Source: Chaetoceros tenuissimus
Taxonomy: Eukaryota > Bacillariophyta > Thalassiosirophyceae > Chaetocerotales > Chaetocerotaceae
Length of the DNA stretch: 64,000 nucleotides
Reading direction: 5' to 3'
NCBI GenBank assembly: GCA_021927905.1
Contig: BLLK01000027.1
Span: forward strand, 1 to 64,000
The notes beneath the pieces are model-generated. The model did no database searches. It was given only the letters and a program-made list of their open reading frames with translations, and was not told the DNA's origin. Below are positions 39,378-50,388 of this stretch, piece by piece. Numbering within the stretch: the first letter of the stretch is position 1; every line of letters begins with the position of its first letter. A program made the position numbers and the translations under genes.

Positions 39378-40170
39378 TCGTATTTTGTTTTTCCGAGGTA
39401 TTACTTTGTGTACCTTGGTATTAATGTACTGTACTAGTCGTGCATACGATCGACAATTGAAGAAATATGTCACATTGAAGTTGGAAGGAGTACATAATAT
39501 GGAAAAAGGGTGAGTGTCAAGCAGATGGTCGTTTCAAAATTCGGAGAATCTATCTGCGAATGTGAATTAATTCTTAAAGGAACAGCAGAAAAAAGATTGT
39601 TGAATGAATATATTTTAATAAAAAATAAATACTTGACATCAGATTTTCAATCATTAAATCCATCAAACCAAAGGCCTGTGTATACGTAGTGCGAAAGGTC
39701 TCCTGTTGAACCCTCCGTGTATCTAAGCGCAGTTCCATTACCAATACAATGGTTCAAAGGAAGTAGATTGAGCGAAATATATGTATCAAAATAAGACTTT
39801 ACTTGTATTCCTTTTCTCCTTCTCTTGAAAAAAAGACCCCTCAAGAATGTTTTGTGAAATGAACATATCGCCCTGACAGCTTCTTAGTGTTAGCTATTTA
39901 TGATGTTAGCATTAGAATTGGGGCATTAAAATCCGATCCTTCCTCAATTCTTATTTTTCATATAGATCTTTCTACTTTGTAATATCACAATACCGTGTTG
40001 CCCTTCAAATCTTGAACAAACAAAACTTTTCTTAGGATATGCTGCATGGCTAATTGTGATCAACATTTTGATACATGATGATTGATAGATTCAGAAACCT
40101 ACAATAAGATTGTAATACTAATTCAGCTGTGAAGGTACAATGTTTAGTGAAGTCCCATATTTTGAAAATG
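39378..40170. other. Intergenic, no supported gene
   Basis: About 790 bp. A 65-codon minus-strand frame at 39647-39844 has ordinary codon use (ends YTGLWFDGFND) but no recognised domain, and might be an isolated exon or remnant. Confidence 0.3.
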
Positions 40171-41016
40171 TTACTTGATCTTTCTTGCTGCCTCTTCCTG
40201 CACAAAACGGTAGTGATTCCATGAAGTTGCGTAAGCTGCAAATAACAAAATTGGAATAGCAACATCATACATCAAATGACCCCCAAACTTCTTGACAAAT
40301 TCGGTATGGCAGCCCATACTTTCAATCCAAGGGATTAAGGATAATGGCAAAGAAGCGGCAGCAAACACTGCATAAGTGAAATTCTTTTCCTGCTTTTCTA
40401 GGGTAAGCTGGGTTGATGCGAACCCAATAGCCAAGACTGCTTGCACATATGCGAATCCAAGATTTTGCCGAACAAAGAGACTTCCGAATTGTACCAACAC
40501 TGTTATAATTGCAATAATTGTCCACCTAACTTTAGGCATGATACCCTTCAATAATGCAAACCAGAATCCCAACCCTATGGCGGTGGTTTTACCGAACTCA
40601 GAGATGTCGATTGACTCCAAGTATTGTTCAATTCGAGTTGAATACTTGAGATTATCCATAAATGCGCCTGTTCTATATTTCGTTGCAATAAAACCGTGAG
40701 CAATACCATGTCCCAGGTGTCCAAGCATGTTGAATCGAAAAAGCTCGTCGGCAGCTTCATTCATTGGTATTCCTTTCATTTGGTTGTACATTAAAAATCC
40801 AATAAGGACAAGAATTGTATCAAAGTAAAGGCAAAGATCATGGGAATTCCAGAATGGGACTGTCTTATTCACTACACAGAAGCCATGTTCAATCCAATCC
40901 TTTTCGAAGAGGGTATCATCGCCTGGCTTTGCGTAGAGTAGTGTGGATACTGTGTATAAAAAAACAGATGCCGATGAAGCAACATGGCAAATATTTCCAA
41001 TTGTATTCGAGCGCAT
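40171..41016 (-). CDS. Multi-pass membrane protein, unknown
   Basis: A 281-residue protein with about seven hydrophobic segments: near 10-28, 62-80, 142-160, 164-185, 188-204, 213-232 and 250-268. A His-containing stretch HLGHGIAHGFIA lies near residue 99 and could bind a metal or cofactor. The C-terminus has a basic end (EEAARKIK) that could act as an ER-retrieval-like signal. I recognise no family. Single exon. Its start lies about 320 bp from the 3' end of the upstream protease gene on the same strand. Confidence 0.65.
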   Translation of the reverse strand: MRSNTIGNICHVASSASVFLYTVSTLLYAKPGDDTLFEKDWIEHGFCVVNKTVPFWNSHDLCLYFDTILVLIGFLMYNQMKGIPMNEAADELFRFNMLGHLGHGIAHGFIATKYRTGAFMDNLKYSTRIEQYLESIDISEFGKTTAIGLGFWFALLKGIMPKVRWTIIAIITVLVQFGSLFVRQNLGFAYVQAVLAIGFASTQLTLEKQEKNFTYAVFAAASLPLSLIPWIESMGCHTEFVKKFGGHLMYDVAIPILLFAAYATSWNHYRFVQEEAARKIK

Positions 41017-41337
41017 GGGTTTTATTTCTTCAGAAGAATGCTCTTATTGACTGCAGAGGAGAAAGAGTTGTGAAACGTTGCTGTGAAGAAGAGTAGATTA
41101 GCAATCACTATCATGACAACACATCCAAAAACAGAACCCTCCTATGGTAATAGGTAATAGAAGGACTAGCTATCCTGCCTGTTTGATCGTGATGTGAGTG
41201 TGGTCATCATCGTCCATCAGTCGTCCGTCGATTTCGGGAGTAAGTACTCGTACAAGTATGTACGTACGTATGTATCAAACAGATCCTTCTCCGAAAAGGC
41301 ACAATTCATTTTCATGATTTTAAAAAGGATTTAAAAA

Positions 41338-42858
41338 TTACAGACCTAACCAACTACCAAGAAAGACTCGTGAATTCCACATTGCGTGAATGGCAATTGT
41401 CACAAAAAGATTACCACTCTTGGCATACAAACCTGCCCAAGTCCACCCAAGAATTGCCAATGGAATTGCACCAGTTGTTGATACATGATGGATGGAAAAA
41501 ATAACCCCACTTACAAAAACTGAAAGCCAAAAGTTCATTTGTAGACACAATGCAGGTAGTAAAAATCCTCTATAAAGAACTTCTTCCCACCATGGTGCAG
41601 ATATACAAGGAGCGATATAACCAACAAGACTTGCTGCGATATCATTGTTTTCAGGATTTATAAGTTGAGATACAACACCTTCCCCTGCTGATTCGAAAAC
41701 ATGAGCTGGAAGTACCATCTGGTTGATGAAATCAGCAATGTTGAAGAACCAGCACGAGATTGAGTAACCCCCGATCGCCCAAAACAAAAAATTATCGTTC
41801 CACCACTTATTACTGTACCATTTGTATCTTTGCCTCATTTTCTTTGTATTCACATTATGTATTGGTTTCTTCGAAATTTCCTGCTTTGAGGCATTGTCAG
41901 AAACTGCCTTTTTTCTAATATTCCTACCTTCGTCACCAACCTCGACATCTACAAATTTATTCCCCCCACCAAAGAAAGGCTGAGGTCTTAGTAAAACTCC
42001 TAGAATAATGCTACCAATTAAAACCCATGCTAAATGGCCTCCTAAAACAACCAAACTTCTATGCATGGGTACAGTAAGTGGTAGTCCCAACCCTGCCAAA
42101 GCATACAAGTTCAATTCTACCCATTGGGACAATTTCCCTGTCATGAAGTAGCCAGTGACGAGCAGAAAGAGTGATGCCATGGAAGTTATCTTTGCAGATG
42201 GAATATTTTCTCGCAGTGATGGGATGTACCATGGAGCTTTTGAATCAGTGAGTGACGACTTGCCACTTTGAGAAGATTGTATGTTATATTTTTGGTGTAC
42301 ACTTTTCAATAATGGTGGTATTGTGATTTTTTCAGGTGTAAATCGATATTTGCGAATCTGTCGTTTTCTGAGAAGATGTATCGATGCAAAAGATATCATA
42401 CCCGCCAAGGAGTCTAGTCCTAATGATTGAAATCTCCCGTCGTCATTTGGTATAAGTTGGATAGGGAATACAATGCTATTTTGTGTCAATATTGTAAGAT
42501 GTACAATGTAAAACCCAATTAGACATAACAACTGCAACGGAGGTGGGATATTGCAAGCTTTCTCGATTATATTGTCCATTCCTTTCGATACTTTGTCGAA
42601 TCTTTTATCACTCTTATTTTTTCGAACAAATTTGAACTGACGTATTCCTCGTTTTCGTTTGCCATTGCTATTGTCGGATGTTGACGATTGAAGCTTCGAC
42701 CATCGTCTTAAAGAGGGAGCTGAGCCGTAATATTCGATAGGGCTTCGAGACAGAAATGATTGGTTACTTTTTACACGCCCAAGTGAAGATGGTGCTGGAG
42801 AAAAAGCATAAACTCCTGGCAATAGAAACCCCAGTTGAAGTGAACTACAGATTTTCAT
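41338..42858 (-). CDS. Plastid CPBP-family intramembrane metalloprotease
   Basis: A 506-residue protein counted from MKICSSLQLG; the frame is open 26 codons further up without signal character. The N-terminus has a signal peptide cut before Phe in VYAFSPAPSS, the diatom plastid-import motif (ASAFAP type). The C-terminal region carries the CPBP (Rce1/Abi) metalloprotease motifs: EEVLYRG (EExxxR) near residue 422, FSIHHVS near 460 (FxxxH), and IHAMWN near 494 (HxxxN). Several transmembrane helices surround them. Plant CPBP proteins such as SCO4 and BCM lie in plastid membranes. The substrate here is unknown. Confidence 0.87.
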   Translation of the reverse strand: MKICSSLQLGFLLPGVYAFSPAPSSLGRVKSNQSFLSRSPIEYYGSAPSLRRWSKLQSSTSDNSNGKRKRGIRQFKFVRKNKSDKRFDKVSKGMDNIIEKACNIPPPLQLLCLIGFYIVHLTILTQNSIVFPIQLIPNDDGRFQSLGLDSLAGMISFASIHLLRKRQIRKYRFTPEKITIPPLLKSVHQKYNIQSSQSGKSSLTDSKAPWYIPSLRENIPSAKITSMASLFLLVTGYFMTGKLSQWVELNLYALAGLGLPLTVPMHRSLVVLGGHLAWVLIGSIILGVLLRPQPFFGGGNKFVDVEVGDEGRNIRKKAVSDNASKQEISKKPIHNVNTKKMRQRYKWYSNKWWNDNFLFWAIGGYSISCWFFNIADFINQMVLPAHVFESAGEGVVSQLINPENNDIAASLVGYIAPCISAPWWEEVLYRGFLLPALCLQMNFWLSVFVSGVIFSIHHVSTTGAIPLAILGWTWAGLYAKSGNLFVTIAIHAMWNSRVFLGSWLGL

Positions 42859-43496
42859 ATTGTTCCTCTTTTTCAGAAAGTTGAGGCAATTTTTACTTTC
42901 CTCTCGAAACCGAAGGCACAAAAACAGTTGATTCAATGGGACCGGGTAGATATAATTGCTGCACTAGTTATCATAAAGATATCATTCGCACTTACACATT
43001 AAGATCTTCTAATGTAAACAAACAATCCAATGGACCTCGACGCCTCGATTTAGTTTTTTCTTCTCCTCGTACGCACATTGAACATACGTACGTATTATTT
43101 ACGTACGTACGATCTGATACGAGAAAAGAATTAATTTTTGCGTTATTGTCATCCCCTTTATTTCCTCTTTGCCGCTGGGGGGTCGTTGGCATTGCATTTA
43201 GCATCGGCATTGGCATTTTTCTACTTGGGCATTTTCATTTCTCTCACATTTTTGAACTTTTATGCTGAAGGAAAGATAAATAGAAAATACTCGTAGGTCT
43301 AATCTGTCTTTTCTTTTGCCGACTTTTTTATCTTCCACTGTTTGATCAACTTGATACTACCATTTATTTCTTTTATTTCTTCCTATGCAGTCGTTTTTAT
43401 TTTATACATTCAACATAGAACTTAGAATTTTGGCCTTTTCCCAATCAAAGTTCCATTCTCAATTCCAACATTTCATTTTTTACAAACAAAGTTTTT
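42859..43496. other. Intergenic with TACGTAC palindromes
   Basis: This is 5' of the CPBP gene and 3' of the F-box gene. It contains three ACGTACGTA-type palindromes around 43085-43112, similar to ones near 15236, 23345 and 41261. Confidence 0.45.
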
Positions 43497-46130
43497 CTAA
43501 GATTTTTCTTTGCCTTTTTGTTTTTCTAGCACTTTTTTCTTCCTTTGCTTTTCCCTCTGTACCTTTCTTTCTTCTGCTCTAAGGATAACAATTACTTTCT
43601 TTTCCACATCTCTACGATGTTTTTGCATATGCTTCTCCTCACTTTCTTTCTTCTTGATGACTACATTACAACCAAAAACTCGACATTGATAATGACGAAA
43701 ACCATTTGTGATTTTTGTTTTTAATTGAGCTTCGGTATGTTTTGATCGATTGAACTGCTCTCGCCAATTGATGTTGTTCCCATACTGACAATATCGAGAT
43801 ATGAACAGAGATTTAATGTTGGTATTTACATTTGCATCAAGCAAAGAATGCAAAAAGCGTGGCTTAAACCGCCTAATGAAAAAGCTCTCCCAGAACAGAT
43901 TATTGTTAGCTATACTTTGCCAGCATTTGCATACTGCAGAAGCTCGAGCTAATAATTTGTACCCGAGGAAAGAAAATATTAGATGAGTAATATCATCATT
44001 TATGACATTGATGATAGGTTCTCCGCATAAACTATCTTCTCGTTCTCTTACTTGTCTCTTTGATGGTAGATGATGCTGGTTTTGAACGGTGTCATTGGAA
44101 AATATTGACTTCTGCGCCAAGATGGGTCCCATTCGCAAGTTTGAAGCGCGAATACTGCAACTTGGATCATAAGACCAGATTTCTTTAGTGATCTTTGTAG
44201 AACTCTTACTGTCATATGTTTGACAAAAACTCAGGATGCCAAGCTTTTGCAAAGTTGATTCAATCTGACTTTGCATTGGTGCAGGCATCATATTGTCGAT
44301 CCAGTGCTCCCTTCTTTCAAACTCTTCTGAAAATCTCAAAGCGAATGAATTAAAAGACATGGCTAAAGTCTTGTCCATGTTTGTTTTTTCAAAGATATAA
44401 TGTCTTTTTGCAAGTAAATTTCCTATCGCTTTTAGTGCTTCATCGACAATTTCTTGTAAAATATTCTCTTCTGTAATTTGTTTACTTTCTTCGTGGATTG
44501 TGAGGACCACTTCTAGTAGGGGTTCTAGTGCAGACCAACATGCTGATGCATCTTCAAAGACTGAGGTTTCAGTTATCACTTCACAGTAAATATGAATGCA
44601 AATCCTTATAGTTTCAGAATCCAGTAGACGCTCCAATTCATTATTGAGAAATTTTCCAATGTATGTTATATATTGCATGTATCCATGTTGGATGCCTAGA
44701 ACATCTGCAGCGTAAATTGCACACAATCGCGTAGATGGCGATTTATGATATTGGATGGCAAACCGGAAAATAGAACTTAAAAGGACACTGTCGTATGCTC
44801 CATTTCTATGGAATTCTCTTTGCAATACTTCAAAATAAAGACGGTAAAGATGTTGTCTAAATTCAACCATTTTTATGGATAAAGCAGTGATTCGACCTGA
44901 TGTACTCTTTTCTTGGTTTGTACAATACATACATGTCACATGCGGTCTTTCATTTTGTTCATCACCATTTGCTCCTATAATTTTCTTGAATTCTAATTTG
45001 CTTTTGATCGACACTTCAAGCGAACGATCGTAGGCTTTCTTTGAAGAATATAGACGTGCAAACGGGTCCTCTTCGTCTGATAATTCATCATGTAGTTGTT
45101 GATTTGATAATGTCTTTTGCCTTTTTCTATTACAATGTTCATGGTTTGACAGTTTGAACCTACAGTTTCGACATGGAATATGAAACTGATCGTGACATTT
45201 GTCTTCTTGTTCAGCCTTCAATAGGAAGATATCCATATCATCAATCTCTCGAATCAAACATAGGAGCGGGTTGATAAGAGCGTTGGTGTGAATTCTATTC
45301 CTTATTTTCACAATGTTTCCATTCATGTCCCTTGCATTTCTCATTAATATCAAATCGTTCATTATTGAAAGTACTGTGTGACTTTTCAAAGTATTATAAT
45401 TCCGAATGATATCTTGAATGCAACGTGAAGCATCGTGATGCACAGTAAATGGTCGCTTTATTTCTGATCGAATTGTACCCATGACAAATGTAAATACATA
45501 CATTTCAAGTTTCTTTGATATGTTTACTATAGGAGCTTTTTGCAGTAAAAGCTGCATTGTGTTTTGAAGCAGCCGCAACGATGAGGGTATATTTTGTTTT
45601 GGTTCGAGTTGTATTCGACCTAATGAAGAGCTGAATGATGAAAAAACTTCTATGCAAGTGATGAACAAACCTTCCACGATTGCACCCGTGAGACATGGAG
45701 GAATAACAGATGCGTCCAATAAAGCTTCTATTGTGAGCTCGAGAGTTGTGTGATTTCTATTACGAATGCCATATCCCTCTTCTTGTTGTTTAAGATAAGT
45801 TTCGTTTCGTCTCTGTGAATCATGATCCTTGCATAGATGAACCCAATTAATACCAATACTATAATAATTCATCTGTTGTCTATGAACCCTGTCTCTTTCT
45901 CTTTTATAGAACAAGAGATGAAATAAAGTATTAGAGTCGTACTGTACATGTTTGTTTTCGTTGAATGAATTGTTCGTAGTGAAGCTTAGTTGCAATGCTG
46001 AGAGAAACAACTCCTTAATTTGTTTCCGAGAATTTTCTACTGTTTCTGTCTCAAAATTTGTGGGATGGATATTTGCTCTAATCTTTTCGGCAAGTTTGCT
46101 TATTTTATTTTGCATGCCGATCTCTTCCAT
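43497..46130 (-). CDS. F-box protein with C-terminal C2H2-type finger
   Basis: An 877-residue protein. Most of the N-terminal 700 residues look like an alpha-helical scaffold without a named domain. A Cys/His cluster (CRNCRFKLSNHEHCNRK near residue 320) may bind zinc. The F-box lies near 707-745 (INDDITHLIFSFLGYK, then CKCWQSIANNNLFWESFF), so it probably joins an SCF ubiquitin ligase through Skp1. A single C2H2-like finger follows (CRVFGCNVVIKKKESEEKH, about 813-835), and the C-terminus is very basic. The target is unknown. The gene is single-exon and divergent from 46607-47050. Confidence 0.75.
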   Translation of the reverse strand: MEEIGMQNKISKLAEKIRANIHPTNFETETVENSRKQIKELFLSALQLSFTTNNSFNENKHVQYDSNTLFHLLFYKRERDRVHRQQMNYYSIGINWVHLCKDHDSQRRNETYLKQQEEGYGIRNRNHTTLELTIEALLDASVIPPCLTGAIVEGLFITCIEVFSSFSSSLGRIQLEPKQNIPSSLRLLQNTMQLLLQKAPIVNISKKLEMYVFTFVMGTIRSEIKRPFTVHHDASRCIQDIIRNYNTLKSHTVLSIMNDLILMRNARDMNGNIVKIRNRIHTNALINPLLCLIREIDDMDIFLLKAEQEDKCHDQFHIPCRNCRFKLSNHEHCNRKRQKTLSNQQLHDELSDEEDPFARLYSSKKAYDRSLEVSIKSKLEFKKIIGANGDEQNERPHVTCMYCTNQEKSTSGRITALSIKMVEFRQHLYRLYFEVLQREFHRNGAYDSVLLSSIFRFAIQYHKSPSTRLCAIYAADVLGIQHGYMQYITYIGKFLNNELERLLDSETIRICIHIYCEVITETSVFEDASACWSALEPLLEVVLTIHEESKQITEENILQEIVDEALKAIGNLLAKRHYIFEKTNMDKTLAMSFNSFALRFSEEFERREHWIDNMMPAPMQSQIESTLQKLGILSFCQTYDSKSSTKITKEIWSYDPSCSIRASNLRMGPILAQKSIFSNDTVQNQHHLPSKRQVREREDSLCGEPIINVINDDITHLIFSFLGYKLLARASAVCKCWQSIANNNLFWESFFIRRFKPRFLHSLLDANVNTNIKSLFISRYCQYGNNINWREQFNRSKHTEAQLKTKITNGFRHYQCRVFGCNVVIKKKESEEKHMQKHRRDVEKKVIVILRAEERKVQREKQRKKKVLEKQKGKEKS

Positions 46131-46606
46131 CAGTATATTTGTTTCTATCGTTCCGTCATGGAAGTGATTTTGCTTAGCTTGATACTGTACAGGGTAAGGG
46201 GTAGGTAAGTGTTTGTTATGCTTCTTTCATCACATTCACCAGTCACATGTCATCTTTCATCTCCACTTTCATTGGTGTCCGTTCTTCTAGCCAAATATTT
46301 ATGTCCTTTTTTGTAAATAGCTATTTTACGGTGTTGTAGCTCCTTCGGTACGTCATTGGGCGAAGGATGAAGATTGGCGACGATCAACGAGAAATGAACA
46401 TGAACACATGAACGATGAACCCTCCATCTCTTTTCTATGTTGAATTCTACAACTATCTACACTCTAACAAGTTTTACAGAGTTAAACTTAATAGAACTTT
46501 AAAATTCCAAGGCAATTGATGCCTACCAAGAGCGTGTTTATGCAAGGAGCCGTTCCATTACTTTATCGAGAAAAAAAGCAATATCGAAAGTAGATTTTAT
46601 CTAATC
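46131..46606. promoter_or_regulatory. Divergent promoter region, F-box gene and small membrane protein gene
   Basis: 476 bp between divergent starts. No specific site can be named. Confidence 0.3.
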
Positions 46607-47050
46607 ATGTCTCGACAATCATTGCTACTTTCTCTTTTCTATACCGTCTCTGCATTGATCATCACAGAAGTACAATCTACCAGCGTAAAATGGTCAGGTA
46701 ATAATGATCCTAACGCACCAGAGGCAGCTAAAGTTCCTCGATCGCAAAAATATTGGGATGAAAACAACATTGAGAGACCCGATTACGCCAAGACAGATGC
46801 AGAGATATTACAAGAACGAATTGTCAAGATGAAGTCTGAAACAGATGGAATGAAGATGTTTTTCGTGATTGCTCTATTTGTAGGTATATGGTTAGCGCTG
46901 GCTTATAAGTTTGTGTTTGCAAAGGGAGGACAAAAGCTAGGCTCCTCTTCATCGAAGATTGGAACTGGATTGAGTCATGAAGAAAAGTTGACCCGAGCAC
47001 GTAATGCTCGTTTAGCAAGATTTGAAGCTTTGGAAGCAAAAGATGATTAG
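46607..47050 (+). CDS. Small type I membrane protein of secretory pathway, unknown
   Basis: A 147-residue protein with a signal peptide (1-24), a luminal segment of about 58 residues (YWDENNIERPDYAKTDAEI), one transmembrane helix at 83-104 (MKMFFVIALFVGIWLALAY) and a basic cytosolic tail (EEKLTRARNARLARFEALE). No cysteines lie in the luminal part. ER or Golgi residence is likely. I do not recognise the family with confidence. Single exon. Confidence 0.65.
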   Translation: MSRQSLLLSLFYTVSALIITEVQSTSVKWSGNNDPNAPEAAKVPRSQKYWDENNIERPDYAKTDAEILQERIVKMKSETDGMKMFFVIALFVGIWLALAYKFVFAKGGQKLGSSSSKIGTGLSHEEKLTRARNARLARFEALEAKDD

Positions 47051-47699
47051 CATATCGATTGCAAATACTGAAAACATACTGTTGGCCAGCATATTATTCA
47101 ATAACATTTCCAATTACCCACCATGTCTAGATTTACTCTGTGTGAGCATACAACAGGGTTGAATCAGAAGATTTTGTTCATCACGTCGAATGACATGAAA
47201 GTTTACCCGCTTAATAATTGAAATAAGAAAAAGAGAAGCATTCCATGAGAGTGCTCGAACACGATGTTTGACTTTTTAAAATTATCCCTTGAAATGAAAT
47301 CTGGACGAGTGGTTTCTAAGCAAATGAATTTGCCCTAAAAGTTTTTTGATTAGAAAACTTCCCAGTTTTGCTCTATACGACATACGTAGTGCCATATATT
47401 TAATAATAATGACCAAAATTCTTTGTTTGAATCATAAGCTCTAATCTAGTCAATGAACTAATCACATTTGCATGTATAAACATATATCCTGCATGTTCAC
47501 TTCAAAGAAATGCTGGATGAGAAGCAAGTGACGAATGTAATTTATGCCCCTTACTCTTAGTAGATGAAAAGTCACACTTGGTGGCATGTGATTCCTTTGT
47601 TTCGAGCAAAGTCTAACAATTCTTTTTCGATTGATCTGTTCTCGTTACATTTCATTATTAATATTCCATCAAGTCCGAGAATAGGTTGTAACCAATGTC
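47051..47699. other. Intergenic, upstream of DRC11 gene
   Basis: 649 bp. An upstream 5' exon of the next gene cannot be ruled out, but I see none I can support. Confidence 0.3.
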
Positions 47700-50177
47700 A
47701 TGATTTCGATCCAAAAAAGGTGGATTTCATGTATCCGGACCCTGACTAAAATTGTCGATCAAGATGTATGCTATGAAGACTTTACAAAGAAAAACACCCA
47801 AGCAAGGGGGAATAGAAACAATCAACAGGAGGCTTTCCTTGCATTTAGTGTAAATTTATACCTCAGATATTTGGAAATAGGAAAAGAACTAGATTCGATC
47901 TACAATGAATTTGTAGAACCTCAAAAGAGAGACCACATCCAAGAAACTCTGGAATGCTTGTTGCTTCGAATTATTAACTTTCGACATTACTTTTACAGCA
48001 ATCGATTGACAAATGAAGTAAAAGTTGGAGATGAAAAGATTTGTTTCGAGGAAGGGATCAATCTATCACTTGATATATTTTCTCGCGATGTCCGGTTTCG
48101 ATTTTGTCGTTTAAACTGTTTTATTCCTTCTTTTATCAAAGAGCAACAAAAAGAAGAAGAATTGAAGGAACAGCAACACATCAAGTTTCTTTTGAGCAAT
48201 AGAAATACATTGAAAGAAGAGGAGAACAATACAGTCGAAGTTGGAGAAATCGATGAAATCAATGGGAATGGTAGACAGTTGATGAATGATACAATGTACT
48301 ACGATCTGAGCGAATCAGAGTTCCAATTATTAAAGGATGAAAAGTCAATAGAAATACAAAGACTGGTAAGAGGTTTTCTTGTCAGGAATCGGCAGGAGAG
48401 GGACAAGGAGATGAGGAGATCTATCATTGGAATGACATGGAATTCGCAGAATGAGGCCAAAAAATTGGAGCAAAGTAATTTGCTGCAAGACAAAAGAATC
48501 GAAACAAGCTATGAACAAGATAGAAATAGATTGAATTATGTACAGGAGCTAAATATGCTTAGAGAAAATGTGCTAAAGGAGGAATCAATTCAAATCAAGG
48601 AGGAACTTTTAACAGAGCGTGTCCAATGGATCACTTCCCAAATAGCAGAAAGAAATGAAATACCTTGTTCATTTGAAGACTTTTACAAGGAGAAAAAGAA
48701 AGAAGAGGATATAAAACCTACTGATGTTACCACACACGAAAAGGTGGTCTCAGGATTACGTCAAAATATTGATTCTTTTGAGAACACTTGGAAGAGTGTC
48801 GAGTTGGACAGAAATTTTCCATTTTGTAAAGAGCTTGCAAAGGATCTGAAAGTTCGCGATGAAGTGAAAGAAGATCTTCGAGTTGTTGTAGATGACCAAC
48901 TTGTGACCAAACTAATTCGAATGAAGGAATCTGGGGGGAAGGATAAGAAAAAGCCAGAAAAAGGAGAAAATAAAACCAAGAAAGGGGGGAAAAGTGGGTC
49001 GTCAAAGTCGAAGAAAGGAAAACCTCTACCAGGAGAGAAACTCTTGAAAGGAATGAGTCAAGAGACCATGTTGAAGAAACTTGTTGCCTATGACTTGATT
49101 AGCCTACCTTCAAGTGAAAAAGGTTTGGATGATATGATTTCATCTGGCTTTTCGACCAATGATAAGTCTGGATATCCCAATCTTTCAATGACCGAGGTGA
49201 AGAGAGTAGGTAGTAATTTTGTATTTTTCTCTTTGATACGAGTCGCCATCTAAAGAATCGTCTAAAATCCAATTCCTAGTCGCTAACTGAATATATAATT
49301 TACCCAAATTGCAAAACCAATATGAGAGAAAAATCTACGATCCATGACACTGTTCGCTCCATTTTACTCTATGGTCATGACGGTGTTGGAAAAGAAAGCT
49401 TAACGAGAGCTTTGGCTGTGGAATTGAAAGCAGTCATCGTTGACCTATCTCCATCAAGGATTCCAGAGGAAGTACTTAGTGAAAAACATGGACCAACAAA
49501 ACTCATTCATATGGTTTTTGAAGTATGCAACTCTCTAGAAAGCCCGGTAATTCTGCTCATAAATGACTGTGAGAAGTATTTTGAGCCAACAAAAAAGAAG
49601 AAGGGAAATGTCCTCGCAAAATTTCAAAAGGATTTACTCCTATATAAAAATAAGTGCCTTGATGGCAAGAAAAGAATTGTTGTGGTGGGAACTTCGACGA
49701 GTCCAGAATTGACCGATACAAAGGCACTACTTTGGAAAGGAGATTCGGGAAAGCCTGAGAAACAAGGTATGCAACGGTACTTTTATCCTTTACATTCATA
49801 TGTGGCACAAACTATTACAGCATTGAAACATCTTTTTACTTTTAGGATTTTTTGAAAGGAAAATCTTTGTACCACTGGAGAATTTGCAAACTTTCCAATT
49901 GGAAAGTTTTCTTTCCAAGTACTACATTGAGCAAAAAGCTACTTTTCCAAAGTCAGCACTGTACCTCGACAAACACCTTCTTTCAATCAAGTCTCAAGGC
50001 TACTCTTTGGGAGTAATTACAGCCTGTCTGGAGAATGTGTTCTCTGAATCTCCTCCCAATATAGAAGTCCAAGAACTAGAGAAAGAAATCATTGAAGAAT
50101 TATCTTCTTCGGAAAGAAAAACGGACGAAAGTTACTTTGACTTTTCAAAAAAGTTTTGTCAGTGTTCCCAAGAGTGA
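47700..50177 (+). CDS. IQ-motif AAA protein, DRC11/IQCA1-like flagellar protein
   Basis: Exons 47700-49205, 49280-49766 and 49846-50177 give 774 residues, close to the ~820 of animal IQCA1. Introns are 74 and 79 bp (GTAGGT...CCTAG, GTATGC...TTTAG). IQCA1 is DRC11 of the nexin-dynein regulatory complex in motile axonemes. Seen: an N-terminal helical region with EPQKRDHIQE (animal homologues have HPQKR), an IQ motif EIQRLVRGFLVRNRQER near 219, and a basic linker of Lys/Gly. An AAA domain follows with LLYGHDGVGKES (Walker A) near 530 and VILLINDCEKYF (Walker B region). The Walker B acid pattern looks weakened. The start is uncertain. Confidence 0.82.
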
Positions 50178-50388
50178 GAAAGAAAAGGGGGATTTAACAA
50201 AGAAAGAAGAATATTTAGTGAAATGTTCTTTTAGGAAAGTAGTTAAACATTCAAAGCCTATGCTCTACTTGTTCTTTCAAAGTGTTGGACATTATGAACA
50301 TCATATCTCCTTTAGGTTAACGTAATTATGAGTAAACTCTAATACTGCCCAATGACCTCGACAAACACTTCGACATACCAAAAAGAAA

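Noticed and set aside
39647-39844. 65-codon minus-strand frame
   Set aside because: Plausible codon use but no domain, no partner exon and no conserved start context; kept only as a remark.
47564-47749. 61-codon frame before DRC11 as a first exon
   Set aside because: Different frame, no matching splice pair; the DRC11 frame itself already reaches the expected N-terminal region.
50092-50325. Alternative 3' frame after DRC11
   Set aside because: Overlaps the last exon in another frame, and no splice site pair supports a longer C-terminus.
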